In this document: positions 1 through 26,600 of the stretch, piece by piece
Numbering within the stretch: the first letter of the stretch is position 1
Layout of the letters: every line of letters starts with the position of its first letter
NCBI RefSeq assembly: GCF_020740795.1
Contig: NC_067282.1
Location: forward strand, 153,622,858 to 153,686,857
Direction: 5' to 3'
DNA length: 64,000 nucleotides
From: Apus apus
Taxonomy: Eukaryota; Chordata; Aves; Apodiformes; Apodidae
Position numbers and translations under genes: made by a program
Notes under the pieces: model-generated
What the model saw: the letters and a program-made list of their open reading frames with translations, nothing else
Database searches by the model: none
What the model was told of the DNA's origin: nothing

Positions 1-14147
<14,147 letters not shown>

Positions 14148-14321
14148 GGCGGAGCGGCGGGAGGAGGGAGGAGGAGGCGGCGGTCACGGCAGCCCAGGCA
14201 GCCGCTCGCTTCCCGGCCCAACCGCCGCGCGGCGCCGCCGAACCTTCCAGCCGGCCCCGCCCCCCGCAGGCCCCGCCCCCTCCCCGCCCACCCCGGGGCC
14301 CGGCCCCGCCCCGCCGCCCCG

Positions 14322-14336
14322 GGAACGTTCTAGAAC
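14322..14336. promoter_or_regulatory. Heat-shock element, three perfect alternating units
   Basis: The sequence GGAACGTTCTAGAAC contains GAA (14323-14325), TTC (14328-14330) and GAA (14333-14335) with two-base spacing. This is an exact nGAAnnTTCnnGAAn array, the binding site for trimeric HSF1/HSF2. It lies 176 bp upstream of the ST13 ATG and 263 bp upstream of the XPNPEP3 ATG. Use in vivo is inferred. Confidence 0.75.
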
Positions 14337-14489
14337 GGAGGCGCCCACCGGGCGGGCGGGTCCCGCCGGGCGCGGTGCTGCTCCCCCCGTCCCGCTGCCG
14401 GGGCCCCGTCGTGCCCGGCTTCCCTCTCGCGCTCCCCCGCGGGCTGGCAGGCGGCCCCTGCGGGCGCCTAAGCCGCAGCGGCGCCGCTC

Positions 14490-14494
14490 ATTGG
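14490..14494 (-). promoter_or_regulatory. CCAAT box (NF-Y type)
   Basis: ATTGGCGG on the plus strand is CCGCCAAT on the minus strand, in the middle of the divergent promoter about 100 bp before the XPNPEP3 ATG. It is a short motif and therefore tentative. Confidence 0.5.
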
Positions 14495-14597
14495 CGGCGG
14501 GCGAGGGCGGGCGGCGTCATCGCGCGGCGCCGCGGCGGGGAAGGCCCCGCCATGCCGGGGGGTTGGGCCCCGCCCCGCCGTGCCGTGCGCCCGGGAG

Positions 14598-14658
14598 ATG
14601 TCGCGCCTTCCGGCCCGGAGGCTCGTGGCGGCGGTGAGGGGCGGGCGCGGCTGCTCAG
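14598..14658 (+). CDS. XPNPEP3: XPNPEP3 exon 1 (coding part, presequence)
   Basis: It encodes residues 1-20 plus one base and ends GGCTGCTCAG|GTCAGA. This donor gives phase 1, required by exon 2, and reproduces the family motif VRG..SG. A stronger-looking GT at 14634 would shift the frame. Confidence 0.88.
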
Positions 14659-17600
14659 GTCAGAGGCTCCTTCTTCCCCCACGCGCCTTCTTCGCTCGCC
14701 CCAGCGGTGCAGCCCCGAGGGCGGGGGCAGCCGGGGGCGGGCGGCTGCAGCGGGCCCGGAGGCGCCGGCCGGGGATGCACCGCTGAGGTGGCCGACGGCC
14801 CGGGATCGCCGCTCAGAGCCCTCCCTTCCCTTCCCCGGCACCTGAGGGGCGGGCTGCCGGGCTGCCCTGGCCTCGGCTTCGCTGTGGGTGCGGGGAAGCG
14901 GCTCTGCCCGGCAGCGGGGTCGTGGTCCCCGTCACGGGGGCTCCCCTGAGTCCGAGGGAGGATCGGCTGATTTGAAAAATAAAGCAACGATGTGGAAACC
15001 ACCTCGCTGTCTTCAAAACACCGCTTTATTTAGCGTCTGTCGCGTTCTTTTGTCTCGTTGCAAGATACCGTGCTGTCTTCTGTGTAGGTAGAGAGAAACA
15101 ATGAAAACACTCCGTGTCTAAACTGCACGAAAAGCCGTGGTTATATTTCCCTGCCTGGATCCCCAGGCTGTTACTCCAGTCAGTCCTCACACTGCCACTG
15201 CTGTGTTAGGGCTATCGGTTGCCGTGCAAAAGTAATCTTCAATTAGCAGCTAATCATACTGGCTGCCACAGAGGTAGTCCATCTGTTCTCCTATAGATCG
15301 CCGAGCCTCGGCTCCCTGGAAGGCAGGCAGCTCTTCAGCCTGTGTTGTTCTTAACGCTAGTGAAGAGTTGATTATAATTTGTTCCAACAGGTCCCTGCCG
15401 TGCTATGGCAGCATGAGCTGATTTTTGTACTAGGCACGTGGCAAGGGACATAAAAGAGAACCAGTTTCCAAAACATCAGCACAAGCAGCTCTTCAGCTGC
15501 AAAAAGTTGCGATTGGTAATTCTAAAGTTGGTAAAGTTTCAGCAATGATAATTTAAGCTTTTGTCTTACTGTGCATACCCCCCTGCTCCCAAATGCACGC
15601 TTCTTTGCTTTGGCTCTGTGGATTTGGAAGTAGGATACATAGCTGTATGAGGAACTGTTTTCAATTTGGCTATTGCTACTGTCAAGCAAGTTAAATAAAT
15701 AAACAGGGAATCTTGAGTATATTTCATGGAGAAAAAAAATTGCATTGCTGGATAAACCTGTGTTATGCAATAGTTTCTTTGTGGCATTATTAAAAAAAAA
15801 AAAAAAAAAGAACTGGAAAGGCCTTGAAAACTGTGTGATTGTTCAGTATGGATGGGCTTTTTTTGAAGCTGTAGTCAAGAAAAGATGATACACAGGTGTG
15901 CTTCAAGTCCTACAGTGTTTGAGGGAAGTAAAGGAGGGGAGAGCATCAAGTGTAGATACAGGGCGTGTGCAAACCGATGTAGCTTTCTGTGTTTTCTTGC
16001 TGGATTGTCAGGTTTAGCATACGTTCATTTCTTTCAATCTGTTCTACGACTCTTTCACCATTAGTTGAGTTGTGTGCACATTGTTTTAACAACTATTGTA
16101 GCACACAGCATATGGAGAAGGTAAGGAGGGATATTTAGTGTTGTATGAAGTGACTTAATGCTCCTAGGAGTCAGATGACTGAACTATAATTCTGCAGTTT
16201 GCTAACTGAAAAGGTCTTTTACCTTGACCTGGTGCATTTTTTTTTCCTCTAGTTTGCCAGTCATGTGCCCTCCGAAGATTTTCCATCCAGCCTGCCCAGC
16301 AGAAGAAGATTCCAAACCGGTATTTGGGCCAGCCCAGCCCCTTCACACACCCACACCTTCTCAAACCAGGTTAGGTTCAGGCCCTGCATGAGCCAATTGT
16401 TGGTATTCTTTCTTGCCTCTATTTTTCTGAGGTGTCTAGGACAGAGTGTTGATTTGCTGCATCATAAAGGTATCCATGATTTGAGCTGTTTATGATTAAC
16501 CTCATTAGTAATTATATTTAGTACTTAATTTCCTTGTCTGAGATGATACTGATTCCAAAAATAGGCTTCATGAGTTAGCTTTTTACCTTTTTCTCGTGGA
16601 GTGCTTGATGTCACTGATTTCAGCACTGCAGACCTTTCATGGCAGTGGCATCTTGGGATCTCATTGTCCTGCAAATACAATTTATATTAAGGGAGAGTCC
16701 TTTGTGGAAGTAAAACTGCCAGATTATTTTATATCTAACGTCCTGTGAATCACAAAATAAAGGTGTCATGCAGAAAAGGAGACTGGGGAGAGACTTGCTG
16801 AGAGTTGGACACCACTTGTCTAAAGAACATGCTCCCTTTAGAAAAGTGTTCAAGCTGTGAGGAAAAGAAAGAAAAAAAGACACTTGTGGCTATAAAGTTA
16901 GAAGGTACTGATGAAAGAGAAGTTGAGGTGCTGCAGTTATATGAGACTAGTGAAAATGAGCATGTAGGTATGAGATAACAGTGGTTAAATCTAAAAAAAA
17001 AATTGAAAGTAAAATACATTCAGGAGTGTGTCCAGAAAAACATTCTGGTTCTATGTTCTTTTTCCATAGACAGGTATACAGGGAGAACAGATAAATATAT
17101 AGCCATATACTTGTATAGTTAATTGTAGAATAATTCAGGTCAGAAGGGATTTCAGGAAGTTACTAAAATCTGGGCTGACATCAATATTAGATCAGGTTGC
17201 TCAGGGCAGTGATTAACAGCTCACACTAAGTGAGGCCAGCACTTTAAAAGTACTCACAGCTGAAACACTGGAGGTGAGTTTTCCTTGTCCATAGTAATTT
17301 TTCATGTATTAAAGGAGTGGTGTTTTACTTAAAATAGTATTACATAGTTTCACTGCACTTACTGTTTTAAAAAGCAAATACCTTTAAGACAAAGAGGATT
17401 TACAGGTCTCACAGTTAGAAGATAAATGAGGTTCCCATGTTCCACCCTTTTGCAGCTTCTAAACTTCATTTCTAGATCTACAGAGTAAAACAAGTTTTGT
17501 GACTTTGTTTTGGTTGGTTTGTTTGTTTGTTTTTGTTAAAAAAAAACATAGACTTTTACACCACGTAGTCTTTGGGGATGTATGTTGTTGAAAAGTTCTA

Positions 17601-20600
17601 AAGTTTACTGCAAATATAACGTGATTTTCTTAAATTCTACTTTGTCAAGGAAAAACATTTTGGATAGAACTTCCCCTTCCCACCCCACCCATGCAAGAAT
17701 CCACTTATCGTACAAGTCCAGTTTCAGTTTTTATTCTTGACTTGTCACTGCAAAATACATTAAAGAGGAAGGACAGATTATGAAAGTAGAAAGTTAACAG
17801 CACAAAAATGCGATCTATGTTAAAATAGCTTATTAGCCAAAGTACTGATTAAGACTTATGTATTAATTTAAATCACAGTTAAGGAGTTTCACACTTTAAA
17901 AAATACATACTTAAGCTGTTGTGGGTTGTTCATACAACTTCATTCTGGTTTTGGTGAGTATCTTGATCGCTGTGCTTCATATCCTTCATGATGAGAGCAA
18001 TTTAAAATGCACTTTCATCTACGAGATCATTTGTTTAGTTAGAGTCCTTAGGAATATAGTATTTAACTTTGGAAAAATCCCAATCGTTAATTATTGAGAA
18101 AAGCTACATATACCCTGGAGAAGATTCCTTCTCTTAATCAGAATCTGCCACCAGCCAGTTCGTGGTTTCTTTCTGCTGGGAATCTTGTGACTGGTTAGAC
18201 TCTGCACCCTCTATGTTACAGCCTGATCTCCCAGTATCTCTAACATTCAATCCACCCCTTATGGTTTAGAACTAGTTACTTTTATGAGTTGACTTAGTGT
18301 GTATTTGAGTAGACATTCTATCTTTATCTGAAGAAATTAATGCTCAACCTCAGGAGGTAATCTTCTGTTCAATGTCCATATGCCATAAAACCCATCAGTT
18401 GTCAGCAAAGTCTGGTTTGTTTTGCCCCTTCCCCAAACTTCCATTTTGGATCTTTGTATAGATCTACCAGATTCTGTGATTTCTGCTTTTCCACAGAAAT
18501 CCATATCAGAAAACCTGATTTGTTAAAATAAATTTCTGTCTTTGCATGGTGGAGGAGCAGATTGAGTGAGGATGTGCTGTAGGGAGGGAAGCTGAAGTGA
18601 TGCTTGAGAGAGCAACAGAAAGGCTAACGAGGGATCGCAACAGTCATGCATATGAAAGGCATCAGGGAGTACACAGGAATCAGACATGAGACTTATAAAA
18701 TATCACAAGTGCCTCAAATTTCTCAATATGATTTGTTTTGTTTTCTTAGGAGAGGTAACCCCAGGATTGTCACAGGTAGAATATGCTCTTCGCCGACACA
18801 AACTGATGGCATTGATCCAGAAGGAAGCCCATGGCTGGAATGGGTTGGACCACACAGTGATTCTGCTATCCAACCCCACGTACTACATGACCAATGACAT
18901 CCCCTACGTTTTCCACCAGGACACTAACTTCCTGTACCTCTGTGGGTTCCAGGAGCCTGACAGCATCCTGGTGCTGCAGAGCATTCCTGGCAAAGCTCTG
19001 CCCTCCCACAAATCCATCCTTTTCGTGCCCCGGAGAGATCCAAGCCGAGAGCTGTGGGATGGGCCCAGATCAGGTACGGATGGGGCAATTGCTCTCACAG
19101 GAGTGGATGAAGCTTACACCATCGAGGAGTTCAGGCATTTGGTGACCAAGCTGAAAGGTAACAATATAAGGAGGGGATGAGATGTACTTTGCAGGGTCTG
19201 GAAGGTGGTCTGTGACACCAATTCAACACTGTCATACACTTGAGGAGGTGCAGGGAGTATGACGGTATGGCAAAGACAGTTGAAAGTTCTTATTAGCTTC
19301 TTGAGGGTCACCCATGGAAACGTAGTTTTGAAAAGAATAGTTTTTCCTCCCCTCTGAATTTCTTTTGTATCCATGTGAATGCCAGTGTGTTCATCCGTGA
19401 AATGTAAGGGACAGGATAAACAAGAGAGCATTGCAAACTGTGCTGCTGTTTTAGTCATATCTTTTTACTGACAGCACCAGAACCACATGAAGCTTAAGGA
19501 ACTTGAAGGTATTTTATTTGTAATAAACTTGGGAAATGATCCACACAGGGAGGTTGTTAGTCTACTCACCTTCTCTAGCTATGTGTTGACTTACTCTTGA
19601 AATACAAAACTTAGATGTGTTTTTCAGCATCTAACATCACCATGTAGCCTCAATATTTATAATCCAGGGTGTACTTAAATGCATTCTAAAATGAAGCTGA
19701 AGGTTTATGACAATATAAAAAGGGCTAGTGCTTGGGGGATTACACAAATAAATTGAATGAATGCTGGAGTCTCAAATACCAGCTGGGATTCTTGTTATTT
19801 TATTTCAAAAAAGTATACTTTGAAAATGGAAGAGTCACAGAAAGGGCAAATAAGGATAATAAAAAGTACAGAGTGTGTGTGAGGGACATGCTGGGCAAAC
19901 CTGCTCAGTTTGAAAAAGAAAAAAATGGAGGGAAAGGTATAAGAGATGTGTATGGTATGGAAAGCAGAGAGAGGACGAGTAGGAATGACTAGTTGCTGGT
20001 TTTTGTAATGTACAAACAAAAGGAACACCAAATAAAATTATGAGATGGCAGGTTTTGACACCTTTTAAGTTTTAAGTTACAGATCATGGAAGATTTGGAA
20101 TATCGGAAGTAAAAATGGCTTCTCAGTTTCTAGTTCTGTGGGGGGGAAATCCATGAAAAGCAGTTAATCACCATTATGAAGACGCAGCCCTGAGATGAAG
20201 AAACCAGAAGTGGGGAAGATGTGCTACATGAAATACTCTTTCATAAATGCCTGGTTTCTTAGAGATGTTTTGTAAGCACCTGTCACCAAAGGCTTCTGTC
20301 ACCAAAGGAGGGCCTAGATGGACCTCAGCTGTGACTCATCATGGCTTTTCTACTCATTCCCATTTAAAACACTCCTATGGGGAGAGTGCAGATGCTCTCT
20401 TGTTCTAAATAGAGTTCCACATGGGTAAATATGTTTGTCCCCAGTAAGCTCATCTTCTCTGAATGGTTGAAATAAGCAGTTTTCCCAAAAAGATATTCTT
20501 AAATGTAATTGATAATAACCCTGATTTCATGCGAAGGGTAGAAGGTGAATTAGCCTTATGGCATCAGGGAGGACAGGCAAAATGAGAGAACAATTCAGAA

Positions 20601-23600
20601 CATGCACCCCTGCAGTGCAGTGTCTACTTGGCTTACACAAGTGCAACTTTGATACACAAACTCTGTGGATCTGTGCGAGATACATCTATTCAGTGATGAC
20701 CATAAAATCCAGTATTTGCATGGAAATAGGGATTTGTCAAATCTACATGCTATGCGTAGGTGATCTTCCAGATTTTGGAAGAGATTGCTAGTAATCTGGG
20801 ACAGTGGAAGTGTCTATGCAGTCTGTAAGTGCAGATTCAGAGGACATTAATTTCTCAAATATAGCAACAGGTCTAGTTTAGTGGGAGTGAGTTTGTTCAG
20901 TATGGGGAGGACATTTCTACCTTTCTTTCCATCTGTGTCAGCTTTTGTTTTGTGTTCCAGGTGAGTCAAACATTGTTTGGTATGACTTGACAAAACCAGT
21001 GCATACAGACCTGCACTCTGACTACATGGAGCCCCTGGCTGAGATAAAAGCTCGGAACAAAAACCACATCCAGGGCATCAGACATCTAGTGCAAAACCTT
21101 CGGCTGGTCAAATCTCCTGCAGAGATTGAAAGGATGAAGATAGCTGGACGGGTGACAGCAGAGGTATGGGGGCACGTGCTCTTGAGATTATCTGGTGCCT
21201 TCCTTTCAAGAAGAAAGGGGAGAGGGTTGTTGATGGGGTGACATGGGTTGGAGGGATAGCTTTGGTCTAGTCTGTTATGGAACTGCTATATCTCAACCAT
21301 TGGCTGGACTCAGCTCCCTCCACAAGACAAGGAGAAATAGGAAGACTACTTGGTCTGCCAGGTTCTCTCTATTAGTGTAACTCCAATGAAGAAAAGCCAG
21401 CAGCAGTTAGAATTGTTTAAAAGCAATATCTGTTCAGGAACAAGGGGTAGGCTCTTTACTCTCTTCCCAACTTCTCTCCTTCCCAAACCCATTTTCTTTC
21501 CCATTTATTCTGTTGTTTTTGAGGAAATGGGATTTTTGGGAACATGTGGCCTGTGTATTTCTCCAAATTCCCCCTTACCCCTCAAAAATCTTTTGAACTC
21601 ATTGGCCAATTTTAAACAAATCTGACAGATAGCCTCAAATGCAATTTTTGTGAATATTATTAAAATAGCCAAGTAGAAAACAGGCACAGCTTGACCTTCA
21701 CTGAAGGAGAAGCTGCGGAGTGCACTCCTATTAGATGTCAGCAAATCCATAGGTGAGACAACTTGTAAAATACCAAGCCATGTGATCAGCTTCAATCATC
21801 TAATCCATTTTCAAACAACAGAGTCAATCAGCCCCTAAATACAGTTTCATAGGAAACAGCTTAATTAGTTCTAGTTTTGACCCCACTCTGCATTTTTGGC
21901 TGCCTCTGGTTCTTGTGTTCTGGGCAAGCTGATTTTAGGCCTTCCTCAAAAGACACCACATAAAACAAAAAAGTAACTTATCTCAAGTTCAGGCTTCTTT
22001 GCTAACTGAATGGCCCTTGTTTTTCACAGGCCTTCATAGAGACAATGTTTGCCAGCAAATCCCCAGTGGATGAAGCCTTTCTGTATGCAAAGGTGAGTAC
22101 TTAATGGCTGGAGATGAGATAGAAGGGCTGGATGTTGCTTATCCCTCCAGGAAACTAGAACTGTCGGATCTCTCTAATATGCCTGCCACTGTAGCACATT
22201 TCTCCTTCATGCAACCCCTAAGGTTCCTAGGGTGTGCAGGGAAGTCAGCGCGAGGAAGTCTTCAGCTGTAGTTCCTGTACCGTTACCGAAGGAACGTAGT
22301 AGTTGTCTAAGTTTATCTGCTATTGATGCATTTTTCTACCGTATTTAAATACAAAACCTGCTAAACAATCAGAGATACAGTTTCTGTCTTATTTTATAAT
22401 GCAGTTCTATTGTACAGGATTTAAATAGTTAAAACATCTGTTTGTAAATGCTGCTCCTCTTGATTCTAGCCTCTTACTACGTCAGATTGCCGCAGCTATC
22501 GGGAAGCAGTGTAGACACCTCTCAGTTACAAAATGCAGACTAATTGGCCAGCACATTTTTAAGGAATTCTGTAAAGAATTCCAGTCATATGCCTGTTTGA
22601 GAAACAGCAGCCAGATTTGACCCTCTGTTGTGACATAGATGGGCCTGTGCTGACGTGGCATGGAGCAGTAGTACTGACTTGTGAAGAAAATTATTTTAAT
22701 TACAGTGTATCTTACAGATAATTTTTTTTACTCCAGATCACAATCGTAAAACATACTTTACTACATGTAGGCATCTTGGAATGCTCTGTGCCACGTGGCC
22801 TTGGTAATTACAGAAAAGACATTCATATGTTGCAAATATAAAGTGTCTTTATAGATGTAAGTTTATTAATTTCCATGCTTTCGTCAGCTTCATCACTCCA
22901 GAAGGGTAAAGATCTTGAGGCTTACAGTACCTTTTTATGTGTTGTTTTTTTTTTCCCCTCAGACATCAAGGTAGTGAATGCTTTTCAAACCTTAATACAA
23001 CAGAATCATGAAATTAGATACTGCTGTACATATGCTGGCACTTTCTAATTTTAAAAGACAACAGCAAAACACGACTGTTGTCATGCTGACATTTAGGATC
23101 TTTGAAAATTTGCAAAGTTGTCTGGGAACTAAGAGCATTACTTTATATAAGAGCAAATTCTCACCTGGATTTATGACCACATAATGAATTTTGATACAGT
23201 ACTGAACAGCTTGTGCCAGAAAGAGCTTCCGTGGTGCCAGATGCAGGTTTAAAACACTCTTGAAAACTGGATAGTTCTGTATTTTTACCTCCAGTTCTTG
23301 GAAAACCTTCCAGGCTGCCTTCATTCAGTGAATGTGCTTCAGTAGTGAATACTGCATGTGTTCTACAAATTAAGAAAACAGCTGTAGAACCTGAATTATA
23401 ATAGTCTCAGGGCAGTTAATTACCTGAGTTGACATTAAGTTTCCCCCTCTCTGAATTGGTATTCCAGTTTGAATTCGAGTGCCGGGCTCGTGGTGCTGAC
23501 ATCTTGGCCTACCCCCCTGTAGTTGCTGGTGGCAACAGATCAAACACTTTGCACTATGTGAAGAACAATCAGCTCATCAAGGTAAACCATTTGCTGCCCA

Positions 23601-26600
23601 GTAATTTAGAGTGCAGTACTGTGACACACTGTCCCTGTAGTGTTCCCGACTTGCTCTTTGTTTTGACTGAACAGATCAAAAAACTTAAACATATATTTTC
23701 AGTTGAGCAGGGGATAGGAATCCTGTCCTGGTTAGCTTTCCTGTCAGTAAGATATTAACTTTACACCATCTAGTCTCTTTCCTCTTTATGCTTTCTGCAG
23801 TATTTTCTGAAGTAAAAGGATTTGCAAACAAGCTTGCAAACAACTTCATTTAGCAAGCATGTCTGCTCCCACGCCATGTGCAGCAGTGTGCAGTGCTGGG
23901 TGGATTGCTAACCTGACAAAAGAGGGGGACCACTACAGCAGGCAGAGTGAAAGCACTACAGGAGTCTTCTACTGTCACTTGCAGTGCATGGCCTTGCTTT
24001 GCAACATGAGGCATAATAGTGCATTCCTGCCCTGATGAGGCTCAAAAGCATTTTGGACTCTGTAGGTCAGCAAAGTGAGGAAAGGGAACAAGGAGGGAAA
24101 GAATCAGGAGTAAAAATTGAGAGGTGGGTAAGGTGGCTGTAGGTAAATTAATGTGTCTTGTCTTATTTTGAAGATTCACATTATTAAATTGAAGCCTCTC
24201 CAGCTTTCCTGACAATTCACCTTTAGACTCAGATAAGTATTTTTAGGAACAGTATTCCCCCACTGCTCTATTGATTATTCACTTTTCAGAGGAGCGTATT
24301 TTCCCTCTGTCTTAATGCAGGATGAAACTTTCCCACTAGCTTTGTCTTTTCTTGAAGCTGCATGCTAGCGGACCTTGAAATGATCTGCAGAGACAGACAT
24401 ACAAAAGATATGACAGGCTGCTTTTGGCAGACGGAAGCCTCCTTTGTTGTACTGTCATCCAAGGTCAGGAGTGCTCATGTAACTTCAGTTGCTTCTGTTA
24501 AAGTTGTTCAGTTAAATGGCTATCAATTGTTTTGTTTGTGGGTTGTTGTTTTTTTCAAAACCGTTAAGTAGGAGGTTAAACCCATAAGCTTGACTCTTTC
24601 TTTTCCTTTGTGAGCTACTTCCGACAGATCTTGTTGCTAAACAGGCTAACAAAGTATCCAATTTAGAAGGTATCCCTGCTTATGGCCTCATGTGGATTTC
24701 CTTCAGTCCACTTAGTGGACCCAGCTTTAAAGAAAGAGGACAAGGTGCATGACATAAGGCACTTACTGGACAATCAAACCACAGGCTGAATTCCCTTAGC
24801 CAAGAAATTGTTACTCAGCTTGTTAAATTGCTTGGAAGAGAGTAGCTACTGTAATTTAATTTTTTACTTAAAGAATTGAACCAGCTATTCTGAAAAATGT
24901 AAAAATGCAATTTAAATGGATAATGGTCTGTCTATTCAGTGGCATCGTGACATCTGCTCACTGCTAGTTTATCTACTGTGTAAGTGTTTGTGGCACTTAA
25001 CTGTACACAATGATAGCAGCTAGCACTGGAAGTGCTAGCAGTGAAAATCTGCTTCTTATTTTTTCCTGTAACATGTTAGAATTATTCCTTGTCGTTCCAT
25101 ATCATGGCTGCTGGCACAGTCACAGATCTGTGGAGTGAATCTCTATAAAAGGCCTTGGATTACACGTAGTGTAAATCCATAGAGAATTGAATCCAAACTT
25201 TTTACAGATCTTGATGCTTTATTTGTTGTTAGCCCCTTTAAGGAAGTAAAGCAAGGCAGTGATTTTGTTCCTGGCCCTTTTGTCTTTTCTGTGAGGCTTT
25301 TTGGAAGATACACAGTCAGCGATTTAACTGATATGGAACAGTTTTGTTGAAGTGAATTTGAGGTTCACATCTCCAAAAGTTTTTTCTTCATCACCAGATA
25401 GAATCAGAAGTATATCTTAGAGCAGTCAAGGAAGTCCCAGATGAGAACAGGGAAGATGGTACAAGCTATTCCATAGTGCATTTACTGTAGTGAAACACTG
25501 TCAGAGACATGATTTTGCTGGGTCCTTCTACATCATGACAAGGCTAAATCTTTAGCTGTTAATGGTCTTGTGGGTAGCTCAGAAACCTGTTTTTGTTGCA
25601 AACCCCTTCTGTCTCAGTCACTAGCAGAGAACTTCTAGTGAAAGGAGTCACTGGTGTAATTTGCTGGAGTAAGTGATCCAGATATGAATGGGACTGATGT
25701 CTGAGAGGGCAGAATAGTTCAAGGAAAATGATGTCTCTTTTACTCCAAAATGTTTGAAAATCAGTGTGTTAAGCATTCAGACTGTAGCTAAGCATAACAG
25801 TCAGAGACTACCTTGCAGAGAAACGATTCAACTGGATTTATAAACAGTAGCACTTGGGGTGTTGTTCTGCAAAAGGAATTCACATCTCTGCAGCTGCTTT
25901 GCAAAAACAGAAGCATAATCTCCTTTCCTGCTCTCAGACAAAAAAAAATCAATTCAGTTAATAGCCGGACTGATCCACAGGGCTTTGTTTTCTGTTATTC
26001 TCCAGGATGGTGAACTGGTCTTGCTAGATGGTGGATGTGAGTCTTCCTGCTATGTAAGTGACATCACACGTACCTGGCCTGTCAATGGAAGGTATGCTGT
26101 GACAAAGCTGTTTTGAAGAACTTTGAGAAGCTCTTAAATAATTTATGGATTGAGTGTATGTGTTTATTATCCATATGAGTAGTTTTAACGTGTCCCATTC
26201 TGTGGTTCTTCAGAGTAATCAAATTATATAAACTAATCTTTCAGCATGAGAAGCTGTATTCCCCACTGCCTCATTAATTACTGCATGAATATGTGTGATT
26301 ACTGCTGTTCTCAGTTATTACAGCATGCATAAAGAGCAGAGAGGACTTCTGTGCATTCAGCTGTGGCTGACTCTATTTGTGTGTAAGAAAGCAGGAGTTT
26401 AGTTGACCTGTACATGTCTCTGTCAGTTGTGAATTTGCTGGTGTGATGTCCCTGTGGTTGTGTGTTTGATTTCTGTATGTTTTGGCTCAAATACATTTTT
26501 TTTTTCTGCAGAAGCTTTACCTTGCTTTGTTCTGAGGTTAGGTTGTCAGCTGAGAAACCCTGCCTCGGTGTATTAAACGGTGTGTTGCAGTGATGCTGGT

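Noticed and set aside
20281-20312. Short tandem TGTCACCAAAGG duplication in XPNPEP3 intron 3
   Set aside because: Two partial units only; no structural or regulatory meaning can be supported.
22563-22582. GGAATTC / GAATTCC 7-bp hairpin in XPNPEP3 intron 5
   Set aside because: Such a short perfect stem is expected by chance in tens of kilobases.
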